From contig JAIELX010000092.1 of NCBI GenBank assembly GCA_019752635.1, positions 1 to 61,882 on the forward strand: DNA of 61,882 nt. Reading direction: 5' to 3'. The stretch's first letter is position 1. The number at the start of each line of letters is the position of its first letter. Shown here one piece after another: positions 1 through 8,425 of the stretch. Position numbers and translations under genes: made by a program. This stretch comes from Candidatus Obscuribacterales bacterium. GTDB taxonomy: Bacteria; Cyanobacteriota; Vampirovibrionia; Obscuribacterales; Obscuribacteraceae. Under the pieces are notes generated by a model. The model did no database searches. It worked only from the letters and a program-made list of their open reading frames with translations, and was not told the DNA's origin.

Positions 1-1
1 T

Positions 2-491
2 GAAGAAGAGCAAGAGGCTCCAGCCGCTGAAGAACCTGCTGTTGAAGCTCCTGCTGCTGAAGAAGAGCAAGAGGCTCCAGCCGCTGAAGAACCTGCTGTT
101 GAAGCTCCTGCTGCTGAAGAAGAGCAAGAGGCTCCAGCCGCTGAAGAACCTGCTGTTGAAGCTCCTGCTGCTGAAGAAGAGCAAGAGGCTCCAGCCGCTG
201 AAGAACCTGCTGTTGAAGCTCCTGCTGCTGAAGAAGAGCAAGAGGCTCCAGCCGCTGAAGAACCTGCTGTTGAAGCTCCTGCTGCTGAAGAAGAGCAAGA
301 GGCTCCAGCCGCTGAAGAACCTGCTGTTGAAGCTCCTGCTGCTGAAGAAGAGCAAGAGGCTCCAGCCGCTGAAGAACCTGCTGTTGAAGCTCCTGCTGCT
401 GAAGAAGAGCAAGAGGCTCCAGCCGCTGAAGAACCTGCTGTTGAAGCTCCTACTGCTGAAGAAGAGCAAGAGGCTCCAGCCGCTGAAGAAC
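2..491 (+). repeat. 57-bp tandem repeat array, 8 full units plus a partial unit
   Basis: A 57-bp unit beginning GAAGAAGAGCAAGAGGCTCC repeats head to tail from base 2. Units start at 2, 59, 116, 173, 230, 287, 344 and 401, and a truncated ninth starts at 458. By eye the full units are identical except for one base near 452 (CCTACT instead of CCTGCT, Ala to Thr). Such uniformity, including at third codon positions, implies very recent expansion or ongoing homogenisation. The array probably extends past the left edge of the window, so its true copy number is unknown. Confidence 0.95.
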
Positions 492-628
492 CAACATCGC
501 CCAGCATAGGAGATCAGATAGCTGCACAGATTGAAGAAAAATCTGCGGAAGAAACCCTGAAAGAAATGGTGCAAGACGCAGGTACACCATCCTCATCAGA
601 AGAAAGTGCCTCGGAAGGCGCAGCCTAA
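2..628 (+). CDS. Acidic Glu/Ala/Pro repeat protein, 3' end only
   Basis: The frame starting at base 2 is open to the TAA at 626-628 and gives the last 208 residues of a protein whose start lies outside the window. Residues 1-152 are eight copies of the 19-residue unit EEEQEAPAAEEPAVEAPAA, followed by a partial ninth copy. The non-repeat tail is acidic and ends SESASEGAA-like. This frame was chosen because it runs through the repeats into the unique tail and gives a coherent acidic composition; the other open frame across the repeats is a Leu/Lys-rich artefact of the 57-bp period. The composition suggests an extended, disordered linker or stalk. No catalytic domain is visible, and the function is unknown. 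Confidence 0.75.
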   Translation, partial: EEEQEAPAAEEPAVEAPAAEEEQEAPAAEEPAVEAPAAEEEQEAPAAEEPAVEAPAAEEEQEAPAAEEPAVEAPAAEEEQEAPAAEEPAVEAPAAEEEQEAPAAEEPAVEAPAAEEEQEAPAAEEPAVEAPAAEEEQEAPAAEEPAVEAPTAEEEQEAPAAEEPTSPSIGDQIAAQIEEKSAEETLKEMVQDAGTPSSSEESASEGAA

Positions 629-654
629 CTATCCCTCGGCAGTCTCTCCGTCAA

Positions 655-684
655 GACAAGCTCGGCCAATCGGTCGGGCTTGTC
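655..684 (+). terminator. Strong hairpin downstream of the repeat protein gene
   Basis: Bases 655-667 pair with 672-684 (13 pairs, two of them G-U) around the loop AATC. A short T-rich stretch follows after about 11 bases. The hairpin lies 26 bases after the stop of the repeat gene and about 170 bases past the end of the convergent permease gene, so it may stop transcription from the left. The T-tract is not adjacent to the stem, so this is not a textbook intrinsic terminator. Confidence 0.45.
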
Positions 685-853
685 CGTTTATGAGTTTTTC
701 GGCCGAGCTTACCCGACACAAGACAGAACGACTGTCTGCGGCTCCCGGGGCTAAGCCAAATGAAATCGCAAGAAGCCTCAAGATTCGGACGCAGAGTCTC
801 GAATCCCAAACGATTCCGGCAAAACACGATCCAAAAACATCTTCTCCGCATCG

Positions 854-2743
854 CTATGCAACGTGGACTTTCGGACGTTTATCAGGATCAGCCTCGGCAC
901 AACGCAAAATTTCTCTTGTGAGCGGAGCGGTTTCACCTTCGCCGAACAGTATGTACTTCGCCAATTTCTCAAACGGATTTCCTTCAGTCCAGCCCAGATA
1001 TGCGTGAGGAATCTTGTTAGTGGTATCACGAATGTGCAGCAACAGAGCAGCCATCGCATTGGGAACGCTGGGACTGGAGCAGCGCAGCACCGCGTACTCA
1101 CCTTCTATATGTCCGCTCACAACCAACGTATCGCTTACAAATTCTGATACGTCGCTAGGAGTCACTTCGAGAAACACAAAGTTTCCTTCTGCTGTTTGAA
1201 TACTATGATCGCGCCGGGCCTCAGCTTCTTTGGTAACGTAGTCCTTGTCGTCCGGTCTGTGCGCCAGAATGCGAACCTCTCCCCAGTCTTTCTCGCAAGC
1301 ACTTTTCAAGAATTTGACGGCAGTGGCGTCCATCTCGACGTTCTTTACTCTCAGTTCGGTGGAACGAACGGCACGAGAAGCAAACGAACTCAAGACAATG
1401 GCGCAGGTGAACGCTAGAGATATTTGAAGACCATCCGGTCGCTGAATCATGATCGCAATTGATGCGTAAACAAAGATCAAAGCGATTACTACAAAATACC
1501 AGCGCAGGAACGGTCGGGTCTTCCACATCGAACAAGTAACAGCGGTAACGGCCGAGGTAATAAGCACCAACAGACCTGTTGCAAATGCACCGGCTTGTGA
1601 ATCAACCTCGGCCTTGAAAACAATCGTGATAAAAAGCGATACAAGCGTAAAGAAGATTACTAGAGGGCGACGGGCTCTCGCCCAATCCGGCGCCATGCCG
1701 TAACGAGGCAAGTACTGAGGAACAAGGCTAAGCAAAGCAGCCATTCCGGATGCGCCTGCAAACCATAATATGACGACGGTAGAAAGATCATATACAGTGC
1801 CAAAAGCCTCCCCCACGTGCTTGTGTGTAAGATACGCCAAAGCCCGTCCGTTGGCCTCGCCGCCATCCGCAAACAGTTCTTTGGGAATCATCAATGTAGC
1901 AACCATGTTTCCAACCAGCAAAAAAATACTCATGATAATTGCCACTGTTATGAGCAATTTTCGTGTGTTCTTAATACGGAGTTCGAGGCTATCAGCGTCC
2001 GCAGTTTTTATGTGCGTCATTACTGCAACACCAGTTTCAAAACCGGAAAGGCCTAAGGCCAATTGCGGAAACGCCAGAAACGAACGAGAAAAAATATCCC
2101 AATTCGATTTGTACAGTCCCAATCCAGCAATCCAGTCATTCATCAACTTGGGCGTTGCAAAAAGATCTCGAATTATTACCGTTAGTGCAACAGCATTAAC
2201 TCCTAGATATGCAATCACCAACACGAGCGACACATTTATTGCTTCCCCAAATCCGAAAACAAAAATCGCACCAAGGCTGGCAATCAATCCACTAGTAATA
2301 ACCATGCGATCGTAGGGAAACCGCACCATCATGGGATTCTCAACAATGTGCGCAGTAGCGTCCGCGGCGCACATTGTGATGGTGAAGATAAAGTCGGTAG
2401 CCGCAAATCCCAGCAAGATCAAGACCAGCAGTTTGCCTTTCCAACCAGACAACAAGTGTTCAAGAATGTGAAAACTCCCCTGTCCATGCGGGCTTTCGCG
2501 CGACACGAACCAGTATGCAGGTAGAGCACCACACAGCGTCAGAATCACCAAATTGAGAGTGGCGAACGGCGCAAGCAGTCCAGCGGCCAGATAGGAAATA
2601 CCGGGTTGAAATCCCATTGAAGAGAAGTAGTCAACCCCGGTCAAGCACATCACTTTCCACCAGGGTTGTTTTTTCACTTCAGCATGGTGGTCGCCTGTAC
2701 CTTGATACAACCAGGCTGCTAATCCATCTTCTTCCGGCTTCAA
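854..2743 (-). CDS. APC-superfamily permease with C-terminal cytosolic domain
   Basis: This is a polytopic inner-membrane transporter of the amino acid-polyamine-organocation type. About twelve hydrophobic helices cover roughly residues 45-480. They open with the permease signature region around TGVDYFSSMGFQPG, and a soluble domain of about 140 residues follows. This layout resembles KimA-type potassium/proton symporters and related permeases; the substrate cannot be read from sequence. The open frame extends 63 codons further to an ATG at 2932, but that stretch is Cys-rich, unlike a transporter N-terminus, and covers the divergent gcvT leader. I chose the TTG at 2743 because AGAGG sits 8 bases upstream. 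The GTG about 20 codons further in is an alternative. The start is uncertain. Confidence 0.7.
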   Translation of the reverse strand: MKPEEDGLAAWLYQGTGDHHAEVKKQPWWKVMCLTGVDYFSSMGFQPGISYLAAGLLAPFATLNLVILTLCGALPAYWFVSRESPHGQGSFHILEHLLSGWKGKLLVLILLGFAATDFIFTITMCAADATAHIVENPMMVRFPYDRMVITSGLIASLGAIFVFGFGEAINVSLVLVIAYLGVNAVALTVIIRDLFATPKLMNDWIAGLGLYKSNWDIFSRSFLAFPQLALGLSGFETGVAVMTHIKTADADSLELRIKNTRKLLITVAIIMSIFLLVGNMVATLMIPKELFADGGEANGRALAYLTHKHVGEAFGTVYDLSTVVILWFAGASGMAALLSLVPQYLPRYGMAPDWARARRPLVIFFTLVSLFITIVFKAEVDSQAGAFATGLLVLITSAVTAVTCSMWKTRPFLRWYFVVIALIFVYASIAIMIQRPDGLQISLAFTCAIVLSSFASRAVRSTELRVKNVEMDATAVKFLKSACEKDWGEVRILAHRPDDKDYVTKEAEARRDHSIQTAEGNFVFLEVTPSDVSEFVSDTLVVSGHIEGEYAVLRCSSPSVPNAMAALLLHIRDTTNKIPHAYLGWTEGNPFEKLAKYILFGEGETAPLTREILRCAEADPDKRPKVHVA

Positions 2744-2967
2744 AGTATTGACCTCTGCGTCACAACTGCATGGAAACAGTGCTGGATTCCAAGGCGAAAT
2801 CTCAGCATTTTGCAACTGCCAAGGATACCACGCAGCCCGTGCAGCGATGCCGCAACATGAGTAACCGCAAGGGAACGAACACTTGCCCCCATGATAGGAT
2901 CTCTCAAATCGACCGCAATAAGAATTGAGCATAAGGCGCCGCTCCGACGCCTGAGGAGAAGACTGAA

Positions 2968-4071
2968 ATGACCACAGCCCAACTTAAACAAACTCCGCTG
3001 GCATCTGCGCATAAAGAGCTTGGCGCCAGAATGGTGGACTTTGCAGGTTGGTTCATGCCTGTTCAGTACAAGTCCATCGTCACCGAACATCTAGCAGTGC
3101 GCAACAAAGTTGGCATTTTCGATGTGTCGCACATGGGCGAATTCCGCGTACAAGGGGCAGATGCGGATGCCTTCGTGCAGCACATGGTTGCAAATGACGT
3201 TCGCAAGCTGACCTCGCCCAACATGGCACTTTACACACAGATGTGCAATGAAAACGGCGGCACCGTAGACGATTTGATTGTCTATCGCCTGAACGACGGT
3301 TATCTTTTGGTTGTAAATGCGTCCAACATAGACAAAGACTGGGAGTGGCTCTCAAGTTACGCCAAGAAGTTCCCCTCGGTAAAAATGACCAACATTTCCG
3401 AACAAACGGGTCTGTTGGCGCTTCAAGGTCCCATGGCAATGGATTTGCTTGCCAGTCTTGCCGGTGACCAAGTGAAGAAGCTCCCTTCTTTCTGTTATGA
3501 GGAGGGGATTGTCAACGGAATCAAGGCGGCGTGGGGTCGCACGGGCTATACGGGTGAAGATGGCGTCGAGATTTTTGTAGACGTCGACAAAGTCGAATCT
3601 CTATGGAATGCGCTGCTGGAGAAAGGACAAAGCTTCGGCATCGAGCCCTGCGGTTTGGGCGCGCGCGACACACTGAGACTGGAAGCCACTCTGCCGCTGT
3701 ATGGACACGAGCTGGACGATGAGACCGGACCTTTGGAAGCAGGGCTCGGATGGAGCGTGAAGCTGGAGAAGGGCGAGTTTGTAGGCTCTAAAGTACTCAA
3801 CAAGCAAAAGGAAAGCGGACTGCCCAAGCAGATGATTTGCCTGCGTAGCGAGGGTAAAGCGCTGCCACGTCAAGGCTACGGCGTGTTCGACGGTGACAAG
3901 CAGGTGGGAACCGTCACTAGTGGTTCTCAAGGAATCTTTGTTGGACACCCGATTGCATGCGCCTACGTTCCTTCGTCATGCGCCAAAGTCGGAACGAAGT
4001 TGTCAGTCGCCATCCGCGATACGAAAGTCGCAGCCGAAGTAGTCAAACGTCCTTTCTACAAGAGAAAGTAA
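2968..4071 (+). CDS. gcvT: Aminomethyltransferase, glycine cleavage system T protein
   Basis: GcvT moves the methylene group from the aminomethyl-lipoyl arm of GcvH to tetrahydrofolate and releases ammonia. The 367 residues match the usual family length. The N-terminal region HKELGARMVDFAGWFMPVQY and the later GRTGYTGEDGVEIF and LEAGLGWSVK segments are typical of the family. GAGGAG lies 7 bases before the ATG. It is divergent from the permease gene and followed by gcvH after 327 bases. No gcvP gene is in the window, so the P protein must be encoded elsewhere. Confidence 0.95.
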   Translation: MTTAQLKQTPLASAHKELGARMVDFAGWFMPVQYKSIVTEHLAVRNKVGIFDVSHMGEFRVQGADADAFVQHMVANDVRKLTSPNMALYTQMCNENGGTVDDLIVYRLNDGYLLVVNASNIDKDWEWLSSYAKKFPSVKMTNISEQTGLLALQGPMAMDLLASLAGDQVKKLPSFCYEEGIVNGIKAAWGRTGYTGEDGVEIFVDVDKVESLWNALLEKGQSFGIEPCGLGARDTLRLEATLPLYGHELDDETGPLEAGLGWSVKLEKGEFVGSKVLNKQKESGLPKQMICLRSEGKALPRQGYGVFDGDKQVGTVTSGSQGIFVGHPIACAYVPSSCAKVGTKLSVAIRDTKVAAEVVKRPFYKRK

Positions 4072-4398
4072 TTCTGCACAACAATTCGCCCCATTGTTGC
4101 TCTAATCCAACCCGGAGGTCGGGTAGTCGGCTTTCGGAGAAGAGCGCTTTACAACCGGCGTAATTCTCCCCGGGGCGCCACCAGCTAAAGGAGTAACGTA
4201 AGACCTGCAATTCTAACGAGTTTTCAAATGACAATGGCTCACCCATTGTCATTCAGTCACATTTGACAGACCGGCTACGTCAAAAAACGAACGAAGGAAT
4301 TCAAACTAGTTACGGGCTGAAGATATCAGCAACTTAGCGACAAAAACATCTGGTATAACTACAACACTTCTAAATTAGCTAAAGAGAGGAATTCTGCA
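4072..4398. other. gcvT-gcvH intergenic region with an 11-bp perfect hairpin
   Basis: No coding region is apparent in these 327 bases. The main structure is a perfect inverted repeat: 4227-4237 (AATGACAATGG) pairs with 4243-4253 around a 5-base loop. No T-run follows, so it could be a weak terminator for gcvT, an RNA-processing stem or a protein-binding palindrome. I looked for the conserved core of a glycine riboswitch and did not see it. The promoter proposed for gcvH lies near the right end. Confidence 0.6.
4351..4360 (+). promoter_or_regulatory. Extended -10 promoter element upstream of gcvH
   Basis: TGGTATAACT contains a TATAAC -10 hexamer (4354-4359) with an upstream TGG resembling an extended -10. 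It would start transcription near 4366, giving a leader of about 33 bases that carries the GAGAGGA ribosome-binding site. No good -35 hexamer sits 16-18 bases upstream. If real, gcvH has its own promoter separate from gcvT. Confidence 0.35.
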
Positions 4399-4806
4399 AT
4401 GGCTGACACGGCAGGCAAAACGCTCCTGTATCCCGAGGATCTCAAGTATGTCAAGACCCACGAGTTTATTCGCGTGGAAGCGGACAACCATGTGGTAATC
4501 GGCGTCACAGCTTTCGCTGCAGACCAGTTAGGCGATGTAACTTATGTAGAACTGCCGAAGGTAGGCACTACATACAAAGCTGATGCAAAGTTCGGCGTCA
4601 TTGAATCGGTCAAATCAGTGTCCGATTTGTACATGCCGGTGAGCGGCGAAGTCGTGGCCACCAACGATCGCTTGTCTTCAGAACCGGAACTGGTGAACCT
4701 TGACTGTTACACCGAAGGTTGGATGGTCAAAGTGAAATTGACGAATCCGAGCGAACTCGGCGCGCTGCTGTCAGCAGCCGACTACAAGAAGCTCGCTACG
4801 GACTAA
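4399..4806 (+). CDS. gcvH: Glycine cleavage system H protein
   Basis: GcvH carries a lipoyl group on a lysine and shuttles the aminomethyl intermediate between the P, T and L proteins. The 135-residue length fits. The lipoylation site is K72 in GVIESVKSVSDLY, followed by the canonical MPVSGEV turn and the EPELVN segment. GAGAGGA precedes the ATG by 8 bases. It follows gcvT on the same strand but at a distance, probably with its own promoter. Confidence 0.95.
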   Translation: MADTAGKTLLYPEDLKYVKTHEFIRVEADNHVVIGVTAFAADQLGDVTYVELPKVGTTYKADAKFGVIESVKSVSDLYMPVSGEVVATNDRLSSEPELVNLDCYTEGWMVKVKLTNPSELGALLSAADYKKLATD

Positions 4807-4925
4807 TATTAAAGTTCGCACACATTTTGCAAACAGGACTTAGAATAGCTTTGCTCTGCGGTGCAAAGCTTTGGGCGAACGTCTGATCCACTAACCTTAC
4901 TACTAGAAAGAGCAGAGGTTCATCT

Positions 4926-5054
4926 ATGTATCTTGAAAGCAGGTCTTTTCTGTTTGTCAAGGTGTCTTTCCTGGCCGTGCTTACAGTGCTCATAGTCACC
5001 GGAAACAACAATCACCTTCTGGATACACTGAGGCTACCAGCATTGGGCAGGTAG
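4926..5054 (+). CDS. Possible 42-residue single-span membrane peptide
   Basis: A short open frame begins at an ATG with AGAGG about 9 bases upstream. It encodes a charged N-terminus (MYLESRSF), a hydrophobic core of about 18 residues rich in Val, Leu and Ala, and a short polar tail ending LPALGR. The layout fits a small inner-membrane peptide. No relative is recognised. The stop codon lies inside the right arm of a perfect inverted repeat. Coding status rests only on the ribosome-binding site and hydrophobic pattern. Confidence 0.35.
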   Translation: MYLESRSFLFVKVSFLAVLTVLIVTGNNNHLLDTLRLPALGR

Positions 5055-5059
5055 CCTCA
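5029..5059 (+). terminator. 10-bp perfect hairpin over the stop of the small ORF
   Basis: TGAGGCTACC (5029-5038) pairs perfectly with 5050-5059 around an 11-base loop. The hairpin contains the end of the 42-codon ORF. It could end plus-strand transcripts from gcvH or minus-strand transcripts from the gene at 5128, although no T-tract follows on the plus strand. Confidence 0.4.
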
Positions 5060-5127
5060 AACCGCGTTGAGACGCGTTAACTCCGGGCGCTAGCATCCCG
5101 GGGACGCAGCATCATATGTGGTGTCAA

Positions 5128-5991
5128 TTAGTCTTCGCTTTGAAGAGCGTGCTCGGTTGCTGTTTTCTTAGCCACCGGCGGTGGAGAGGTCTCCAGCGTT
5201 TCAGTGCCCCCCTCCAGGAGAACTTCTGCTCGCTCGGTGTTCTCACCGATCAAGTGCTGAGCACCGGAAAAATACTTTGACCCGGGCTTAATAAGGCGCA
5301 GTTGCTGTATCGCATCGTCGATTCTACCCTGTTTGGTCTTCTCAAAAGAATCCAAATAAATCGCTTGACTCATCAGCTCCTCAGTATCAGAGCCTGGAAC
5401 CGCAAATATTTGCGGCATCGGTGCTCCCCGCAGGAGGTGAACAGCGGCCTCATAGTTAGCCTTGTTGATACTGTCCGTAGCGGCATGCACCAGATACATG
5501 TTGAACAGTCCGAGGGTGAACCCGCCCATAGCAACCAACAAGCCCAAGCCCAAGACTAAATCAATGACCATGGGATAACGAAGGCGCTTTTTCGCTTCTT
5601 CGGGCAGTGCTGCGGTTTCCGCCGACTCCTCAAGCACCTCGTCCAGAATGTGCGAAACGTGAATCTTCGAAAATGTCCGACGCCCATCCGCCGGTTCTCC
5701 TGCGGGCGGGGCCGCTTCTCCGTCAGCGGGAGTCGTCGCTCGAGCATCGGATGCCGGCTCCACCGCCACCGACTTTACTTCGTCGGCCACAGCGTGCGTC
5801 TCACTGTCGCTGCTTGCGGTGACTTTGCCTGATATGGCAGTTTCCGATAACAGACCGTTATCGCCCGTCTCGGCAACAGGCTTACTTTCGCTACCCTCGA
5901 CAAACTGAACGCCCGTATCGGTCGATTCGTTTCCTACCTTGTTGGGGTCGGTCTCTTGCTCATCTACAGCGCCAGAACCTGAATTACTCAT
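5128..5991 (-). CDS. Membrane-anchored protein with acidic N-terminal tail
   Basis: This hypothetical protein has 287 residues. Residues 1-120 are polar, acidic and low in complexity. A single membrane span lies at about residues 142-165 (VIDLVLGLGLLVAMGGFTLG). The outer domain of about 120 residues has short helical hairpins resembling one or two TPR units around NKANYEAAVHLLRG and GRIDDAIQQLRLI. AGGG lies 7 bases before the ATG. The topology suggests a cytosolic disordered arm and an external scaffold domain. It is transcribed away from the glycosyltransferase gene; the function is unknown. Confidence 0.7.
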   Translation of the reverse strand: MSNSGSGAVDEQETDPNKVGNESTDTGVQFVEGSESKPVAETGDNGLLSETAISGKVTASSDSETHAVADEVKSVAVEPASDARATTPADGEAAPPAGEPADGRRTFSKIHVSHILDEVLEESAETAALPEEAKKRLRYPMVIDLVLGLGLLVAMGGFTLGLFNMYLVHAATDSINKANYEAAVHLLRGAPMPQIFAVPGSDTEELMSQAIYLDSFEKTKQGRIDDAIQQLRLIKPGSKYFSGAQHLIGENTERAEVLLEGGTETLETSPPPVAKKTATEHALQSED

Positions 5992-6219
5992 ACCAATGCC
6001 CTACATGGGTGATCGCCTGAGATTCCCTCGGTAACAACCTTAACACGGTCCTCGGACCTTGTCCAAAATTCCGGGTCTCCGAGACGTCTCGCCTAGCCGC
6101 GGATACCATCGTTCCCGATACCTTATACCCCCGCGCCGAGTTCCCTACGCTCGCAAACTCCCTGCAAACGCATTGACCTCTTAACCGAACTATTGCTTAA
6201 CTGTCTGCGGCGGGTTACT

Positions 6220-6248
6220 TTGACAGGATTTAGTGGCACACTGTTAGT
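6220..6248 (+). promoter_or_regulatory. Candidate sigma-70-type promoter of the glycosyltransferase gene
   Basis: A perfect TTGACA hexamer lies at 6220-6225. A weak -10 match, GTTAGT, follows 17 bases later at 6243-6248. The site is 37 bases upstream of the glycosyltransferase ATG and on the right strand. The -10 matches only half of the consensus, so confidence is limited. Confidence 0.4.
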
Positions 6249-6284
6249 GTAGAAGCGGCTAAAACTCCGCGCACCGGGGGAACA

Positions 6285-7556
6285 ATGTCCAAGCGTGTTT
6301 TGATCCTTTCAGCATCTTCAGGAGCAGGCCATACCCGCGCAGCACAAGCGTTGGAAAAGGCGTTTCAAGACAGAGACGACGTTCAGGATGTTCGCCACGA
6401 AGACGCGCTGCAATACACCTCGCCTGCATTTCGCAGCTTCTATTCCCGAGCGTACATCGACATGGTCAACCGAGCTCCCGGGGTTCTGGGCTGGCTCTAT
6501 GACTACGCAGACAAGCCCTGGAAAGACGAAAGCCGTCGCTTGATGATCGACCGCTTGAACGCAATTCCTCTGATAAATGCGCTGCGTAAGTACCGCCCCG
6601 ATACTGTCGTTTGCACCCACTTTCTTCCTTCGGAAATCATGTCATGGCTAATCTGTCGGCGCGCAATTCAAGCCAAACACGCGGTCGTAGTTACCGACTT
6701 TGACGTACACGCAATGTGGCTTTGCCGCCATGTTTCTCGCTACTTTGTCGCGATGGATGAAACCAAAGTACACCTGGAACAACTGGGCTTCAATCCCGAA
6801 AGGATTTCCGTATCCGGCATTCCCGTTGATCCCGCCTTCGCGTTAGATAAAGATAAAAAGGAGATGCGCCTGAAACTTGGAGTGCAACCCGACCGACCGA
6901 CGATTCTACTTTCGGCCGGTGGCTTCGGAGTCGGGCCGATTGAGCACATCGTCAAATCGGTGATGGCGATAAAACACCCCGCGCAAATATTAGCCATGTG
7001 CGGCAAAAACGATGAACTTGCCGTGCGCCTCAACGCGCTCAATGGATCTATCGAGAGCAACGTGTTGGTTAAGGCAGTTGGCTACACAACGCAGATGGAT
7101 GAGTACATGGCCGCATCGGACATTGTCCTCGGAAAACCGGGCGGTCTCACTACATCGGAAGCCTTAACCAAAGGGCTGGTGTTCGCCATCGTCAATCCGA
7201 TCCCGGGGCAAGAGGAACGCAACGCAGACCACCTGCTTGAAGAAGGCGCAGGCATTCGTTGTAACAACCTGCCAACGCTGGCCTACAAAATCGATAAATT
7301 GCTTTCCAGCCCAGCGAAGATGCAGGAAATGAAACAGAACGCGCTGCGGTTAGCCAGACCGCTAGCCGCAGCTAACATCGCACAATCGATGATGACAGAA
7401 CGAATGCCGGACCCGCGCTTTATCGCACTGCAAAACTCCAAGCATTCATGCGACAGCGTACCGGAACGCGTGATGAGAGCAACGCGAAAAACAGCACGCA
7501 AAATCGGCAACAAACCGATTCGAATCAAACTGCTTGAACGCCGCGACGTGAAGTAA
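6285..7556 (+). CDS. GT28-family diacylglycerol glycosyltransferase (MGDG synthase/UgtP-like)
   Basis: This is a 423-residue GT-B glycosyltransferase related to monogalactosyldiacylglycerol synthase, processive diacylglycerol glucosyltransferase and MurG. The N-terminal ILSASSGAGHTRAAQAL is the family's glycine-rich acceptor-binding loop. The middle segment VVCTHFLPSEI and the C-terminal donor-binding region GKPGGLTTSEALTKGL followed by NPIPGQEERNADHLL are all present. It probably transfers a sugar from a nucleotide sugar to diacylglycerol at the inner face of the membrane. GGGGGA precedes the ATG. The sugar donor cannot be told from sequence. Confidence 0.85.
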   Translation: MSKRVLILSASSGAGHTRAAQALEKAFQDRDDVQDVRHEDALQYTSPAFRSFYSRAYIDMVNRAPGVLGWLYDYADKPWKDESRRLMIDRLNAIPLINALRKYRPDTVVCTHFLPSEIMSWLICRRAIQAKHAVVVTDFDVHAMWLCRHVSRYFVAMDETKVHLEQLGFNPERISVSGIPVDPAFALDKDKKEMRLKLGVQPDRPTILLSAGGFGVGPIEHIVKSVMAIKHPAQILAMCGKNDELAVRLNALNGSIESNVLVKAVGYTTQMDEYMAASDIVLGKPGGLTTSEALTKGLVFAIVNPIPGQEERNADHLLEEGAGIRCNNLPTLAYKIDKLLSSPAKMQEMKQNALRLARPLAAANIAQSMMTERMPDPRFIALQNSKHSCDSVPERVMRATRKTARKIGNKPIRIKLLERRDVK

Positions 7557-7753
7557 TCGCGACAGCCACGGGTCAGATCGGAATCCTCGGCTAAAACACG
7601 CTGATTCGGGTTCCGGCGCGCTTGCAACTAAATTCCGAAACCAGGGGAAGCGTTATAGATCGGACGGCAGGTCCGGACGAGGTTAGGTATGCCGTTTAGA
7701 CGGGGTGATGACAGAGGCATAACAGAGAAAGGCTCCTGGCAGACACTAGTACC

Positions 7754-8425
7754 ATGGCGAAGATTCTCATTGCAGAAGACGATCACGAGTTCGCTGCGCT
7801 GGTAAAACAGTGGCTCGGCAAACAGAATCACACTGTCGATATAGCCCACACCGGCACAGAAGCAGAAGAATTTATCGGAACCTATACGTTCGACCTTTTT
7901 GTGCTGGACTGGGACTTACCAGGAACCACCGGGGTCGAGATTTGTCGAAAGCTGCGTCAGAATGCAAACATGACACCGGTGCTAATGCTGACCGGTAAAA
8001 CCACCGTTGACGACAAAGGACAAGGTTTCGACGCCGGCGCCGACGACTACTTGACCAAGCCCGTCGACCTGCGAGAATTGGGCATGAGAGTCGGTGCACT
8101 TCTGCGCCGCGCACCAGTCTTTCGCAGCACAACACTTGCAACCGGCAACATCACCCTCGACTGCCGCACTCGAGAAGTCAAACGCAAAGACAAGCCAGTG
8201 GCACTAATGCCCCGTGAGTTTGCACTGTTCGAATACTTGCTGAAACACAAGAGCGTGGTGTTCAGCTCCGAACAGTTGCTCGATGCAGTTTGGTCGTCGG
8301 ACAGCGAAGCCTCACCACATACAGTGCGCAGCTGCATCAACCGAATCAGAGACAAGCTAGACACGGCAGGGCAGCCCTCCGTTATTCGTACCGTCTATAG
8401 CGTCGGATACACCATTGATGAGTAA
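7754..8425 (+). CDS. OmpR-type response regulator
   Basis: The protein has 223 residues. The receiver domain (about 1-115) has the acidic pair ED at 8-10, the phospho-acceptor D52 in FVLDWDLPG and the lysine in YLTKPVD. The winged-helix DNA-binding domain (about 125-223) carries LMPREFALFEYLL and ends in the IRTVYSVGYTID motif. It overlaps the histidine kinase gene by 8 bases, so the two are almost certainly a cognate pair. It heads a collinear block that includes TadE/G-like genes, which are possible targets. Confidence 0.93.
   Translation: MAKILIAEDDHEFAALVKQWLGKQNHTVDIAHTGTEAEEFIGTYTFDLFVLDWDLPGTTGVEICRKLRQNANMTPVLMLTGKTTVDDKGQGFDAGADDYLTKPVDLRELGMRVGALLRRAPVFRSTTLATGNITLDCRTREVKRKDKPVALMPREFALFEYLLKHKSVVFSSEQLLDAVWSSDSEASPHTVRSCINRIRDKLDTAGQPSVIRTVYSVGYTIDE

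Noticed and set aside
2..491. CRISPR array
   Set aside because: The units are contiguous with no spacers and are in frame within a coding sequence.
42..509. 155-residue Leu/Lys repeat ORF over the 57-bp array
   Set aside because: It is the +2 frame of a repeat whose period is a multiple of three; the coherent acidic frame continues into unique coding sequence, while this one stops soon after the array.
2744..2932. Cys-rich N-terminal extension of the permease
   Set aside because: It lies in the divergent leader, has unusual composition for a transporter, and a ribosome-binding site supports a later TTG start.
4072..4398. Glycine riboswitch upstream of gcvH
   Set aside because: The conserved glycine-aptamer core sequences were not found; only a simple hairpin is present.
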